Part shown: piece by piece, positions 39,973-48,770 of the stretch
How the letters are laid out: every line of letters starts with the position of its first letter
How positions within the stretch are numbered: position 1 is the stretch's first letter
NCBI RefSeq assembly: GCF_029201545.1
Contig: NZ_CP104007.1
Span: 2,452,501 to 2,516,500, forward strand
Source: Devosia sp. FJ2-5-3
Lineage (GTDB): Bacteria > Pseudomonadota > Alphaproteobacteria > Rhizobiales > Devosiaceae
Length of the DNA stretch: 64,000 nucleotides
Reading direction: 5' to 3'
Notes under the pieces: model-generated
Seen by the model: only the letters and a program-made list of their open reading frames with translations
The model's database searches: none
What the model was told of the DNA's origin: nothing
Program-made: the position numbers and the translations under genes

Positions 39973-41756
39973 CCGTGATCACCGCACCCACCGCCCCCGC
40001 CCCCCGCAAGCGCCGCAGCAATTGGCAATTGCTCATGGCCAATCGCCTCGCGGCGGCCGGCCTCTTTATTTTCGGCTTTGTCGTCATCCTCGCCCTCCTC
40101 GCGCCCGTCCTGCCGATCCCCAATCCGGACGTCACCGACCAGCCCAATCGTCTGCTGCCCCCGCTCAGCGAAGGCCACCTCCTGGGCACCGATCATCTGG
40201 GCCGGGATATCCTTTCGCGCCTTCTCTGGGGCACGCAGGTGTCGCTGCTGGTCGGCATCAGCGCCACCGCGCTTGCCGCACTCTTCGGCTCCCTCATTGG
40301 CCTCGTCGCCGGCTATGCGCGCGGCGCCACCGACAGCATATTGATGCGCTTTGTCGATATGCTCATGGCCTTCCCCTATATCCTGCTCGCGATTGCCATC
40401 GTCGCGGCACTGGGCCCGGGCCTTCTCAACGCGCTCTACGCCATCGCCCTCGTCAATATCCCCTTCTTTGCCCGCAACATACGCGGCGTCACCGTCTCCA
40501 TCCGCAATCGCGAATTCGTCGACGCCGCGCGCCTCTCGGGCAAGAGCCACGCCGCCATTCTCTTCACCGAAGTCCTGCCCAATGTCCTGCCGGTGATTGT
40601 CATCACCATGTCCACCACTGTCGGCTGGATGATCCTCGAGACGGCGGGCCTCTCCTTCCTCGGCCTCGGCGCCCAGCCTCCAACGTCGGATCTGGGGTCC
40701 ATGCTCGGCCAGGCGCGCGCCCAGCTGTTCACCGCCCCTCATGCCTCGATCATTCCGGGCATCATGATCTTTGTCCTCGTCATGAGCATCAATCTCCTCG
40801 GCGACGGCATCCGGGATGTGCTTGATCCCCGCCTCCGTTCCGGCGCGCTGGACCGGCCCATGGCGGTCACGAAAATCGCGCGCGCCGCCCAGCCCCCCGC
40901 AACGCTCGACAATGCCCCTACCCTCGTCGTCGAAAACCTCTCGACCGGTTTCGACACGGGCGAGACTATCACCCCCGCCGTGCGCGAGATCAGCTTCCGG
41001 CTCGACAAGGGCGAATGCCTCGGCCTCATCGGGGAAAGCGGGTCGGGCAAATCGGTCACCGCGCTCTCGCTCATGGGCCTTGTCGCCTCCCCACCGGGTG
41101 TCATCACCAATGGCGCGGTCTATATCGACGGTCAGGATGTTCTGTCCCTCAAGGCGCAGGAGCTCATCGGCATGCGGGGCGCCCGTGTCGCCTATGTCTT
41201 CCAGGATCCGCTGACCACGCTCCATCCCCTTTTCGTGGTCGGCGACCAGATCGCCGAGGCCATCCTCGCCCACAAGCCCATCGGCAAAGCCGGCGCCCGG
41301 GCCCGCGCCATCGAGCTCATGGAAACGGTCGGCATCCGCGACGCGGCGACGAGGGTCAACGCTTACCCCCATGAACTCTCCGGCGGCCAGCGCCAGCGGA
41401 TCGGCATCGCCATGGCCCTCGCCAATGACCCGGACATCATCATTGCCGACGAGCCGACCACTGCGCTCGACGTCACCGTGCAGGCGCGAATCCTCGAACT
41501 CCTGCAGGATCTGCGCCGCGACCGAGGCCTCGCCCTCCTCCTCATCACCCATGATTTTGGCGTTGTCGCCCAGATCTGCGACCGGGTCGCGGTGATGAAA
41601 AATGGCGAGATCGTCGAACAGGGCCACACACAGTCTGTGCTGAAAAATCCCCAGCACGACTATACCAAGCGCCTCATTGCCTGCGTGCCCGAGCTTGGCG
41701 AGGGCCATGGCTTCCTCGACCGGGTTCGCCCGCTTTTTCCGGAGGCAAGTTCATGA
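39969..41756 (+). CDS. Fused peptide ABC permease (DppC type) and ATPase (DppD type)
   Basis: 595 residues. About 1-300 is a DppC-type permease: GTDHLGRDILSRLLWG, the EAA loop REFVDAARLSGKSH, and GDGIRDVLDPRLR at its end. After a short linker (KIARAAQPPATLDN), about 318-595 is an ATPase: Walker [14 protein letters not shown]-loop YVFQDPLTTL, signature ELSGGQRQRIGIAMAL, Walker [14 protein letters not shown] and H-loop LITHDFG. The fusion joins two subunits that are normally separate. This layout is known in some alphaproteobacterial transporters. Confidence 0.92.
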
Positions 41757-42559
41757 CCGGCCCGGCCATTCAGATCCGCGATCTCGTCAAGACCTTTGGC
41801 GGCGGCACATCGCTGTTCGGTCGCAAGGCCAGTGAGGTCCAAGCCGTCAAAGGCATCTCCCTCGATCTCCAGCGTGGCGAAACCCTCGGCATTGTCGGGG
41901 AAAGCGGCTCAGGCAAATCGACCCTGGCGCGCATGCTCGTCGGTCTTGAGAAGCCGACCTCGGGGTCCATGCTGATCGATGGCAAGCCATGGTCCGACCT
42001 GGCCGCCAAGGGGGCCCGCGCCTTCGGCCGCACGATCCAATATGTCTTCCAGGACCCGGTCGCCTCGCTCAATCCGCGAAAGACCATCGGACAGATCCTC
42101 GATGTCCCCCTCCGCCTTCTCTGCGACTACGACGGCACGAAGCGCGCCCTGCGCAAGCGCCAGCTGGTGGACGCCGTCCAGATGCCCGTCGACACGCTCG
42201 ACCGCTACCCGCATGAGTTCTCCGGCGGCCAGGCCCAGCGCATCGCCATTGCCCGCGCCCTGGCAGCCGAAGCCAGCATTCTCGTCCTCGACGAGCCGGT
42301 CAGCGCCCTCGACGTCTCCGTCCAGGCCCAGGTTCTTCTCTTGCTCCAGCAGCTCCGCGATGACCTTGGGCTCTCCTACATTTTTATCAGCCACGATTTG
42401 GCGGTCGTCGAATCCATTTCCGATCGCGTGGCGGTCATGTATCTCGGGGACGTGGTGGAGATCGGCCCCGCGGCCCAGCTTTTCGCCGCCCCGCAGCATG
42501 ATTACACGCAATCGCTCATCGCCAGCGCCCCGCGCCTGACCGCATCGGAAAGTGCATGA
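41753..42559 (+). CDS. Peptide ABC transporter ATPase, DppF/OppF type
   Basis: 268 residues. Walker [15 protein letters not shown]-loop YVFQDPVASLNPRKT, signature EFSGGQAQRIAIARAL, Walker B ILVLDEPVSALDV and H-loop FISHDLAVVE. It lacks part of the C-terminal oligopeptide extension found in longer members. The ATG overlaps the stop of the fused permease-ATPase gene. Together they form the two ATPase halves of one importer. Confidence 0.93.
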   Translation: MTGPAIQIRDLVKTFGGGTSLFGRKASEVQAVKGISLDLQRGETLGIVGESGSGKSTLARMLVGLEKPTSGSMLIDGKPWSDLAAKGARAFGRTIQYVFQDPVASLNPRKTIGQILDVPLRLLCDYDGTKRALRKRQLVDAVQMPVDTLDRYPHEFSGGQAQRIAIARALAAEASILVLDEPVSALDVSVQAQVLLLLQQLRDDLGLSYIFISHDLAVVESISDRVAVMYLGDVVEIGPAAQLFAAPQHDYTQSLIASAPRLTASESA

Positions 42560-42579
42560 TTTTGCATCAAGTTCACCGG

Positions 42580-42787
42580 GCACTACCCCCACCTTACCTC
42601 CCCCTGATCGGAGGAGGAACACATCGAATGTGCTTCGTTACCGGTGAGCCACCGGCGGGTCCCTCCCCCTCCCAGGGGGAGGCTAGGTGGGGGCTATCGA
42701 AGCTCTGCTCCCCCACCGGGTCATTCCCGCGAAAGCGGGAACCCCTGTTTGCGAAACGGAGGTCCCCGCTATCGCGGGGATGACATT
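42580..42787. repeat. Mosaic palindromic repeats between transporter and GntR gene
   Basis: Several short palindromes are strung together: CCTCCCCCTGATCGGAGGAGG, CCTCCCCC/GGGGGAGG around 42663-42681, TTCCCGCGAAAGCGGGAA at 42723-42740 and CCCCGCTATCGCGGGG at about 42765-42780. The last palindrome ends within 10 bases of the regulator's start, so it partly makes up that gene's leader. Confidence 0.75.
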
Positions 42788-43600
42788 GTGGGAGAAACCA
42801 AAACGCAATTTCCAGGCGACACCGCCATCAAGCCCCGCCGCAAGCGGACCGATGAGATCGTAGACGCCATCAAGCGCATGATCGTCGAGCATGGCCTTGG
42901 CCCCGGTGACCGTCTCCCGCAGGAACCCGATCTCATGGCCCAGTTCAGTGCCAGCAAGGGCACCGTGCGCGAAGCCCTGAAGGCGCTCGAGGTGCAGGGG
43001 CTCATTTCGGTCCGCACCGGTCCGGGCGGCGGCGCCTTTATCGAGCGCATGTCCGAAGGCCGGGCGATGAGTCTCCTCTCGAACTTCCTCTTCGCCAAGA
43101 ACCTCTCCATCGCCAATATTTACGAGATGCGGAAAGTCCTTGAGCCGCAGCTCGCCGCCAGCGCGACGCCCCATATTGACGAGGCCGGGCTCAAGCGCCT
43201 CGAGGCGATCATCACCATCTACGACCACGAACCCGCCGACCATGCCGAGCGCTGGACCCAGCGCATGGCAGAGCTGGACTTCCACGGTGTCGTCGCTGAA
43301 TATTCCGACAATCCCATCCTCGCCTTCACCTGCCGCTTTCTGCAGCGCCTCCTCAAGGATCTCGCCGTCGCCCAGGACATCTATGTCCAGCCCGAGCCGG
43401 TCTCGCGCGCCAGCGGCATCCAGCACCAGCGCGATCTCATCGCCGCCATGCGCCGTCGCGACGCCGCTGCCGCCGCCGACATTCTCGCCGAGCACATGCG
43501 CGAGGCCGAGGAGCATATGCTGGGCCTTCAGGCCAAACTGATGGACCGCTTCCTCACGGACGAGGCAGCGCCCCGAACCCGAAAGCGCCGCAGCGCATGA
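42788..43600 (+). CDS. FadR-subfamily GntR regulator
   Basis: 270 residues from GTG 42788 (MGETKTQFPGDTAIKPRRK). The N-terminal winged helix reads TDEIVDAIKRMIVEHGLGPG, LPQEPDLMAQFSASKGTVRE and LISVRTGPGGGAFIERM. The C-terminal all-helical FCD ligand domain has YEMRKVLEPQLAASA, ELDFHGVVAEYSDNPIL and QHQRDLIAAMRRRD with the usual metal-binding His/Asp positions. It probably controls the peptide operon and the DUF1028 gene through the palindromes at 37136-37182. The start codon is inferred; upstream sequence is repeat DNA. It overlaps the peptidase gene by ATGA. Confidence 0.87.
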   Translation: MGETKTQFPGDTAIKPRRKRTDEIVDAIKRMIVEHGLGPGDRLPQEPDLMAQFSASKGTVREALKALEVQGLISVRTGPGGGAFIERMSEGRAMSLLSNFLFAKNLSIANIYEMRKVLEPQLAASATPHIDEAGLKRLEAIITIYDHEPADHAERWTQRMAELDFHGVVAEYSDNPILAFTCRFLQRLLKDLAVAQDIYVQPEPVSRASGIQHQRDLIAAMRRRDAAAAADILAEHMREAEEHMLGLQAKLMDRFLTDEAAPRTRKRRSA

Positions 43601-44631
43601 TCGACACCGACTATCTTCTTGATCGCCTGTTGCAGCTGGTGAAGACGCCCAGCCCGGTCGGCATGACCGACCGCGCCGTGGCGCTGGTAGACACATGGGT
43701 GCGCGAGCTGGGCTTTGTCCCGAAATACACCCGCCGCGGCGTCCTTTATGTCGAGATCGGTGATGGCCCTCCCCGTCGGGCTCTCGCCGCCCATCTCGAT
43801 ACGCTCGGCGCCATGGTCACCGAACTCAAGCCCAATGGCCGCCTTGCCCTGCGCAATACCGGCACCTGGGCCGCCCGCTTCGCCGAAGGCGCCCGCGTCA
43901 CCATCTTCTCCGATCACGCCGAGCACCGCGGCACGATCCTGCCCCTCAAAGCCTCGGGGCACCGCTTCAACACCGAGGTGGATACCCAGCCTGCCGATTG
44001 GGACAATCTCGAAATCCGTGTCGATGCCATCCTGCCGGACAGGGACGCCCTCGTCGCCGCCGGCTTCAATGTCGGCGACATGGTCGCCATCGACGCCCAG
44101 CCGGAAGTCGTGGATGGTTTCATCATCTCGCGCCACCTCGACGACAAGGCCGGGTGCGCCACCCTCCTCGCGGTGCTCAAGTCGATTGCGGATGGCCACA
44201 CCAAGGTGGCAGTCCCCTTCCAGGCCATGTTCACCATCGCCGAAGAAATCGGAATTGGCGGCACCCATGGCTTTGGTCCCGAGGTGGAAGAACTCCTCGC
44301 CATCGACAATGCCGTGACCGCTCCAAACCAGACATCCCGAGACGATGCCGTCACCATCGCGATGCGGGATCGTCAGGGCCCATTTGATTCACGCATGACG
44401 GCTCAAATGCTAGCAGTCTGTGAACAAATAGGCATCAAATGTGAACGCGACACGTTCCGCCATTACCGCTCCGACAGCGCCGCCGCTGTCGAGGCGGGCT
44501 GGGATATCCGTGTGGGCCTCGTCTGTTTTTCGCTCGACAGCTCCCACGGATGGGAGCGCACGCACATGGCTTCGCTTACCGCGCTTGGCCGACTTATCGA
44601 AGGCTATATATCGACCGAGCTTACGGATTGA
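43597..44631 (+). CDS. M42-family aminopeptidase-like metallopeptidase
   Basis: 344 residues. Metal ligands and catalytic positions of the M42/M20-type di-zinc fold are visible: AAHLDTLGAMV (His, Asp), SRHLDDKAGCATLL (Asp), MFTIAEEIGIGGTHGF (catalytic and ligand Glu pair), NAVTAPNQTSRDDAV and a late His in LDSSHGWERTH. It should cleave N-terminal residues from peptides in the cytosol, a logical last step after the peptide importer upstream. It is coupled to the GntR gene. The alternative 'NAGGN-system' M42 annotation applies to close relatives, but no NAGGN synthesis genes are present here. Confidence 0.85.
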   Translation: MIDTDYLLDRLLQLVKTPSPVGMTDRAVALVDTWVRELGFVPKYTRRGVLYVEIGDGPPRRALAAHLDTLGAMVTELKPNGRLALRNTGTWAARFAEGARVTIFSDHAEHRGTILPLKASGHRFNTEVDTQPADWDNLEIRVDAILPDRDALVAAGFNVGDMVAIDAQPEVVDGFIISRHLDDKAGCATLLAVLKSIADGHTKVAVPFQAMFTIAEEIGIGGTHGFGPEVEELLAIDNAVTAPNQTSRDDAVTIAMRDRQGPFDSRMTAQMLAVCEQIGIKCERDTFRHYRSDSAAAVEAGWDIRVGLVCFSLDSSHGWERTHMASLTALGRLIEGYISTELTD

Positions 44632-44789
44632 ATTCGGATATCGGCCATGCCGATCGCGAGCCGACCCTGCTCTGGAGGGGATTCCACGGAGCGCGCCACC
44701 GCCAAACAAATGCCGGCGGCGCGTTGATATCGTTGGGTTTTTCAGCCTATCGGTCAACTGGGCTCACATCGCCCATGTCAAACTGACGG

Positions 44790-45398
44790 TCAGTAGGCGG
44801 CTGTGAACCGTACGCGGCTATGCTGGGGCTGTTCAAGTTCATCCACCATCGCGATGGCGTAGTCCGCAAAGCTGATCTTGCTGTCGCCAGCTGCGTCGGT
44901 GACGAGCTGGTCCCGTCCCAGCCTGTAGCGCCCAACGCGCGGGCCAACGAAGAAATCCGCAGGAGGAGAGAAGAAAATCCAGTCGATTTCCGTCTCCGAG
45001 CGAAGATCGTCAAGGAAAGTGATCCCACCCATCACAAAGGGTTTTGCTTCCTCCGGGAAATTGGGCGCATCAATTAGGCGCACACCCGGCGCAACCTCAA
45101 GACTTCCAGCGCCACCGGTCACCAATAGCCTTGTGACCCCCGCCTGCCGGACGGCCGAAAGCAGGGTTGCTGCCGGCACATCGAAGCGCAGAGCGCTGAT
45201 AACGGCATCGCACCCCTTGAGAAGCTTTGAGAGTGCAGCCGGATCGAATGCGTCACCAGCCACTGGCGTGACCTCTGGCGCTTGAGGAACAGCGTCAGGG
45301 TTCTGGTCGATAGCAAGCACCTCGTGCCCCCGACGTGCGAGTTCCTTGGTGATTTCCGAACCGGCGCGGCCGCTCGCTCCCAAGATTGCAACTTTCAT
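44790..45398 (-). CDS. NAD(P)-binding protein, NmrA/SDR-like
   Basis: 202 residues, an atypical short-chain reductase fold. The nucleotide-binding loop is MKVAILGASGRAGSEITKEL, followed by ALSKLLKGCDAVISALRF, GVTRLLVTGGAGSLEV and ISFADYAIAMVDELEQP. This is the YwnB/NmrA-like group that senses or uses NAD(P)H. It diverges from an HxlR regulator, a very common pairing for redox-stress responses. Substrate unknown. Confidence 0.87.
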   Translation of the reverse strand: MKVAILGASGRAGSEITKELARRGHEVLAIDQNPDAVPQAPEVTPVAGDAFDPAALSKLLKGCDAVISALRFDVPAATLLSAVRQAGVTRLLVTGGAGSLEVAPGVRLIDAPNFPEEAKPFVMGGITFLDDLRSETEIDWIFFSPPADFFVGPRVGRYRLGRDQLVTDAAGDSKISFADYAIAMVDELEQPQHSRVRFTAAY

Positions 45399-45413
45399 AT
45401 TTGATCTCCTGTG

Positions 45414-45446
45414 GTTTCTATGGGAGACCTAGTGATCGATAGGAAC
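45414..45446. promoter_or_regulatory. Possible HxlR operator
   Basis: GTTTCTAT (45414-45421) and ATAGGAAC (45439-45446) form an inverted repeat with one mismatch and a 17-base spacer, exactly between the divergent NAD(P)-binding gene and the HxlR gene. A role in autoregulation is likely but not proven. Confidence 0.5.
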
Positions 45447-45451
45447 TGAGC

Positions 45452-45868
45452 ATGCAAGACGGCACTTTCACCCCACCTGGTTACTCCGACGGAACCCGCA
45501 CGGCACGCGGTCGCGTGTTTGAAAGTGACTGTCCGACCCGAAAACTGTTGGATCGCATAGGCGACAAGTGGAGCGCGTTGATCCTTCTGGTGCTGGGTGA
45601 TGAAGACACTCGCTTCAACGACCTGAAGCGACAGATTGGCGGGATTTCACAAAAGATGCTGAGCCAGACGCTTCAGTCTCTCAAGCGGGACGGCCTGATC
45701 ATGCGCACGGTCGAGCCCACCACGCCAATAACAGTCACCTATTCGATCACCCCCCTCGGGCGCGAATTGCTTGCCGCATTGCGCTTCATGATCGAGTGGG
45801 CCGAAGTTCGACTGCCGGAAGTGGAGAAAGCACAACGCATCCATGACCAATCTTTGGGTGCCGATTGA
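45452..45868 (+). CDS. HxlR-type winged-helix regulator
   Basis: 138 residues. CPTRKLLDRIGDKWSALILL is the HxlR start with the conserved Cys, followed by TRFNDLKRQIGGISQKMLSQ, LQSLKRDGLIMRTVEPTTPI, TVTYSITPLGRELL and a C-terminal helix. Many relatives respond to aldehydes or quinones through this cysteine. It probably regulates the divergent NAD(P)-binding protein. Confidence 0.9.
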   Translation: MQDGTFTPPGYSDGTRTARGRVFESDCPTRKLLDRIGDKWSALILLVLGDEDTRFNDLKRQIGGISQKMLSQTLQSLKRDGLIMRTVEPTTPITVTYSITPLGRELLAALRFMIEWAEVRLPEVEKAQRIHDQSLGAD

Positions 45869-46253
45869 CGACCTGGCTGGTCACACGGGCAGGATTGCAA
45901 AGAGTGCGTTGATCCCTATCGTTTGTGCCCCACAGCCAAGCGCTTGATTTCGCATATGAACGGCCAGAACTGGCAAACCAAATCCTTTTTGCTCGCCAGC
46001 AGGAACTCGAGCCGTACATGCAGGTCCACGAAACGCCAGACCTCTCGTCGTGGCTGGTTTGGTCTGAATATCCTTGCTGGTCGCAAAGCCGCAGCACCCA
46101 AGGCCGACATGGCCAAGCAATCCATCGTCGCCTAAATCAACGCTGTCGGCAGCGACCCCTTTGGATCTGTGGCAAAGCACTGCCTATGCCAAAGCTCGCA
46201 ATTTCCGCATACCGGGTGAGGGCTTTGCAGCGATGCCGCCGGGCAGAACAAGA
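45869..46253. other. Gene-poor stretch between HxlR and GntR genes
   Basis: About 385 bases between convergent coding regions. Frames of 60-117 codons run through it on both strands, but their composition is atypical and none shows a family motif. It may be decayed coding sequence. I see nothing else in it. Confidence 0.45.
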
Positions 46254-46946
46254 TCACTGCTGCCGCCGCTGGAGATGATCATAAACTGACTGAAGATGGC
46301 CGCGCATCGCTGCCTCTGCCGCAATTGGGTTGCGATCTTCCAGCGCAACGATGATGTTCTCGTGCTCCAGAAAAACCTCACTACGCCGAGACTGTGAGAA
46401 GGTGTTTTGCCGGGCGACCCGCCAATTGGCACGTCGGAGGGTCGCCGTTGCCAAGTCATACATGGAGAGCAGCAAGATGTTATTGGCGCCCTTTGCAATG
46501 GAGCGATGAAAAGCGAAGTCGGCGTTTTCAAAGCCATGCGCAGTATCGGCATTGGCGACGAAGTCGGCTTTCTGGCGTATATCCTGGATCTGTTCGCGGG
46601 ACGCCCGCAAGGCGCAGAGTCGGGCCATGATGGGCTCGAACTCTATGCGCACTTCCATCATTTCGGCCGGACTGGTTTCGGCCGCCTCTTCCAGAAAGGC
46701 TTCCGGCCGAGGGGGCCGCATGGAGGAAATGAAGGTCCCCTGCCCCTGCCGACGCCAGATGATCCCCTCCGCCTCGAGGCGATCGAGAACCTGGCGCAGG
46801 CCATATCGACCCACTTCGAGGCGCGAGCATAGCTCCCGCTCGGGAAGTAACCGACCGCCCTCGCTGAGCTCGCCCGACTCAATGGCTTGTCTCAGGCGCT
46901 GAGAGATCTCTGCGTTATCCCCGCGCCCCCGAGCCTTGCCCACCAT
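46254..46946 (-). CDS. FadR-subfamily GntR regulator
   Basis: 230 residues from ATG 46946, preceded by AGGGGG. The winged helix reads NAEISQRLRQAIESGELSEG, LLPERELCSRLEVGRYGLRQ and IIWRRQGQGTFISS. The FCD-type helical domain has MMEVRIEFEPIMARLCALRA, ENADFAFHRSIAKGANN and FLEHENIIVALEDRNPIAAE. It diverges from the dipeptide-type ABC/gamma-glutamyl operon and is its likely regulator. A perfect palindrome (47102-47119) lies between them. Confidence 0.9.
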   Translation of the reverse strand: MVGKARGRGDNAEISQRLRQAIESGELSEGGRLLPERELCSRLEVGRYGLRQVLDRLEAEGIIWRRQGQGTFISSMRPPRPEAFLEEAAETSPAEMMEVRIEFEPIMARLCALRASREQIQDIRQKADFVANADTAHGFENADFAFHRSIAKGANNILLLSMYDLATATLRRANWRVARQNTFSQSRRSEVFLEHENIIVALEDRNPIAAEAAMRGHLQSVYDHLQRRQQ

Positions 46947-47101
46947 CGTACCCCCTATCTGTCGCAATTCTCTTCTGCGCTCGTGCACTCATCGCTGTGC
47001 ACACCATGAAATACTCCAACCAATCAGGCAAATGGTTTTTCAGATCGAGCCATATTGCTAGGTTGACGGCACCTTTGCGCCAATGTTTTATCAACAGGCA
47101 A

Positions 47102-47119
47102 ATTGGTTGTAGAACCAAT
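47102..47119. promoter_or_regulatory. Palindrome, probable GntR operator
   Basis: ATTGGTT-GTAG-AACCAAT is a perfect 7-base inverted repeat with a 4-base spacer in the divergent promoter region. A second copy of CAGGCAAAT followed by a T(T)GGTT half-site lies at about 47026-47040, giving two candidate sites for the divergent FadR-type regulator. Confidence 0.65.
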
Positions 47120-47190
47120 GGCCTTAATGGTTCGAAATCGCAACAGGGGATTGCGCGAACCGGAGACCGTTGGTGGCAAGGGAATTTCAG

Positions 47191-48699
47191 ATGACAAATT
47201 ACAAGACTGCGCTTTCTGCAGGCGTGTTGGCGCTCATGGTTAGCACCACGGCCTTTGGCTCCGACCTCCGCATCGGCATGCGCGACGACCCGGGCTCGCT
47301 CGACCCGGCGACCAATGCGACCTTTGTCGGCCGTGTCTCGCTGCAGTCGATCTGCGACAAGCTGGTCGACATCGACGCACAGGGGAACCTCGTCCCCATG
47401 CTGGCGACAGAATGGGCTTGGTCCGCGGATGGCACCGAAGTCACGCTGACGTTGCGCCAGGACGTGGTCTTCCACGACGGCACGCCATTCAATGCCGAGG
47501 CCGTCAAGTACACGCTTGAACGCTTCAAGACGCTCGAGGGCTCGCGCCGCGCCAGCGAAATCTCGGCCATCGACACCATTGAAGTGGCAGACGAGTTCAC
47601 CGTCGTCCTCAAGCTCAAGGCCCCCTCGGTGTCGCTGCTCACCCAGTTGACGGACCGCGCTGGCATGATCGTTTCGCCGACTGCTGCCCAGGCCGTTTCG
47701 GCCGAGGACTTTGCCAATGCACCGGTCTGCGCCGGCCCCTATTCGGTCGCCGAATATCTTCCTCAGGAACGACTGGTCATCAAGAAGTTCGCCGACCACT
47801 GGCGCGCTGACGACTATGCTTTTGACACCGTGACCTATCTGCCGATCACGGACACCAATGTGCGCTTGCTCAATTTGCGCTCCGGCGATCTCGACTTGGC
47901 CGAGAACATAGCGCCCAACGACCTGCCCTCGATCGAGTCGGATTCCTCGCTTCAGATCGCCGTCGGCGACCAGCCCGCATACGAGATGATCCTGTTCAAT
48001 CTCAACGGCGAAGGCGCCAACCCCACGGTCGCCGAAAATGTTGCGGTCCGTGAGGCCTTCAACCTTGCCATCGACCGCGAAGCGATCAACCAGGTCGTCT
48101 TCGGTGGCCGTTATGCCGCCGGCAACCAGCCGTTCCCGCCGACCAGCCCCTGGTACAACAGCGATTTCCCCGTCCCGGCTCGTGATGTGGAAGCGGCCCG
48201 TGCCAAGCTCGCAGAGGCCGGAGTCGAAAGCGTCGAGATCGACCTCATGATCTCGACCTCGCCGGAACGTCTGGCCGTCGCCGAGATGATGCAGGCCATG
48301 CTGTCGGAAGCTGGGATCACCCTCAATATCGAGCCGACCGAGTTCGTGTCCATGCGTGACCGTGCGACCGCCGGCCAGTTCGAGGCCTACGTGATCGGCT
48401 CGTCCGGCCGCGTGGATCCGGACCTCAACGTTTCGCTGGTTCTCGCCTGTGGCGCTGCCAACAATGCCGGCAAGTATTGCAACGAAGACCTCGATGCCCT
48501 CTTTGCCGAAGGCCGCGCAAACTCGGACGATGCTGCACGCAAGGAGATCTATCGCAAGGTGATCGCGACCATCATGGCCGACATGCCGGGCATCTATCTC
48601 TACAACCAGCGCGCCGCCTACGCGATGACTGCCGATATCGCCGGCTTCACCGCCTATCCCGATGGCATCATCCGCCTCGACGGCGTCTCCCGCGACTAA
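47191..48699 (+). CDS. Dipeptide-type ABC transporter substrate-binding protein (family 5)
   Basis: 502 residues, ATG 47191. Signal peptide MTNYKTALSAGVLALMVSTT with cleavage near AFGS, then MRDDPGSLDPATNATF, WAWSADGTEVTLTLRQDVVF, HDGTPFNAEAVKYTLERF and NVAVREAFNLAIDREAINQV. It belongs to the DppA/NikA/OppA group and binds peptides or peptide-like solutes. It is the first gene of a ten-gene plus-strand operon that also encodes gamma-glutamyl hydrolases, which hints at a gamma-glutamyl compound as substrate. Confidence 0.92.
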   Translation: MTNYKTALSAGVLALMVSTTAFGSDLRIGMRDDPGSLDPATNATFVGRVSLQSICDKLVDIDAQGNLVPMLATEWAWSADGTEVTLTLRQDVVFHDGTPFNAEAVKYTLERFKTLEGSRRASEISAIDTIEVADEFTVVLKLKAPSVSLLTQLTDRAGMIVSPTAAQAVSAEDFANAPVCAGPYSVAEYLPQERLVIKKFADHWRADDYAFDTVTYLPITDTNVRLLNLRSGDLDLAENIAPNDLPSIESDSSLQIAVGDQPAYEMILFNLNGEGANPTVAENVAVREAFNLAIDREAINQVVFGGRYAAGNQPFPPTSPWYNSDFPVPARDVEAARAKLAEAGVESVEIDLMISTSPERLAVAEMMQAMLSEAGITLNIEPTEFVSMRDRATAGQFEAYVIGSSGRVDPDLNVSLVLACGAANNAGKYCNEDLDALFAEGRANSDDAARKEIYRKVIATIMADMPGIYLYNQRAAYAMTADIAGFTAYPDGIIRLDGVSRD

Positions 48700-48705
48700 T
48701 GCCTC

Positions 48706-48734
48706 TGCCGGCGTACCCATCGGGTGCGCCGGCA
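48706..48734 (+). promoter_or_regulatory. Strong intercistronic hairpin after the binding-protein gene
   Basis: TGCCGGCG-TACCC pairs with GGGTG-CGCCGGCA, a 13-bp stem (one G-T pair) with a 3-base loop, 6 bases after the binding-protein stop. No T-run follows. It is typical of hairpins that protect the upstream mRNA or partly stop transcription, giving more binding protein than transporter. Confidence 0.7.
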
Positions 48735-48770
48735 TTCATCTGCAGAACGCACTAGTGCCACGGGGCAAGC

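Noticed and set aside
42580..42787. CRISPR-like array
   Set aside because: The repeated units are different short palindromes without constant repeats or regular spacers, and no cas genes are nearby.
45923..46278. Short plus-strand frames between the HxlR and GntR genes
   Set aside because: No ribosome-binding site, atypical composition and no motif; they could be decayed sequence but nothing supports a gene.
46915..48735. 606-codon minus-strand open frame
   Set aside because: Antisense to an intact substrate-binding protein with a signal peptide; low-complexity shadow composition and no motif.
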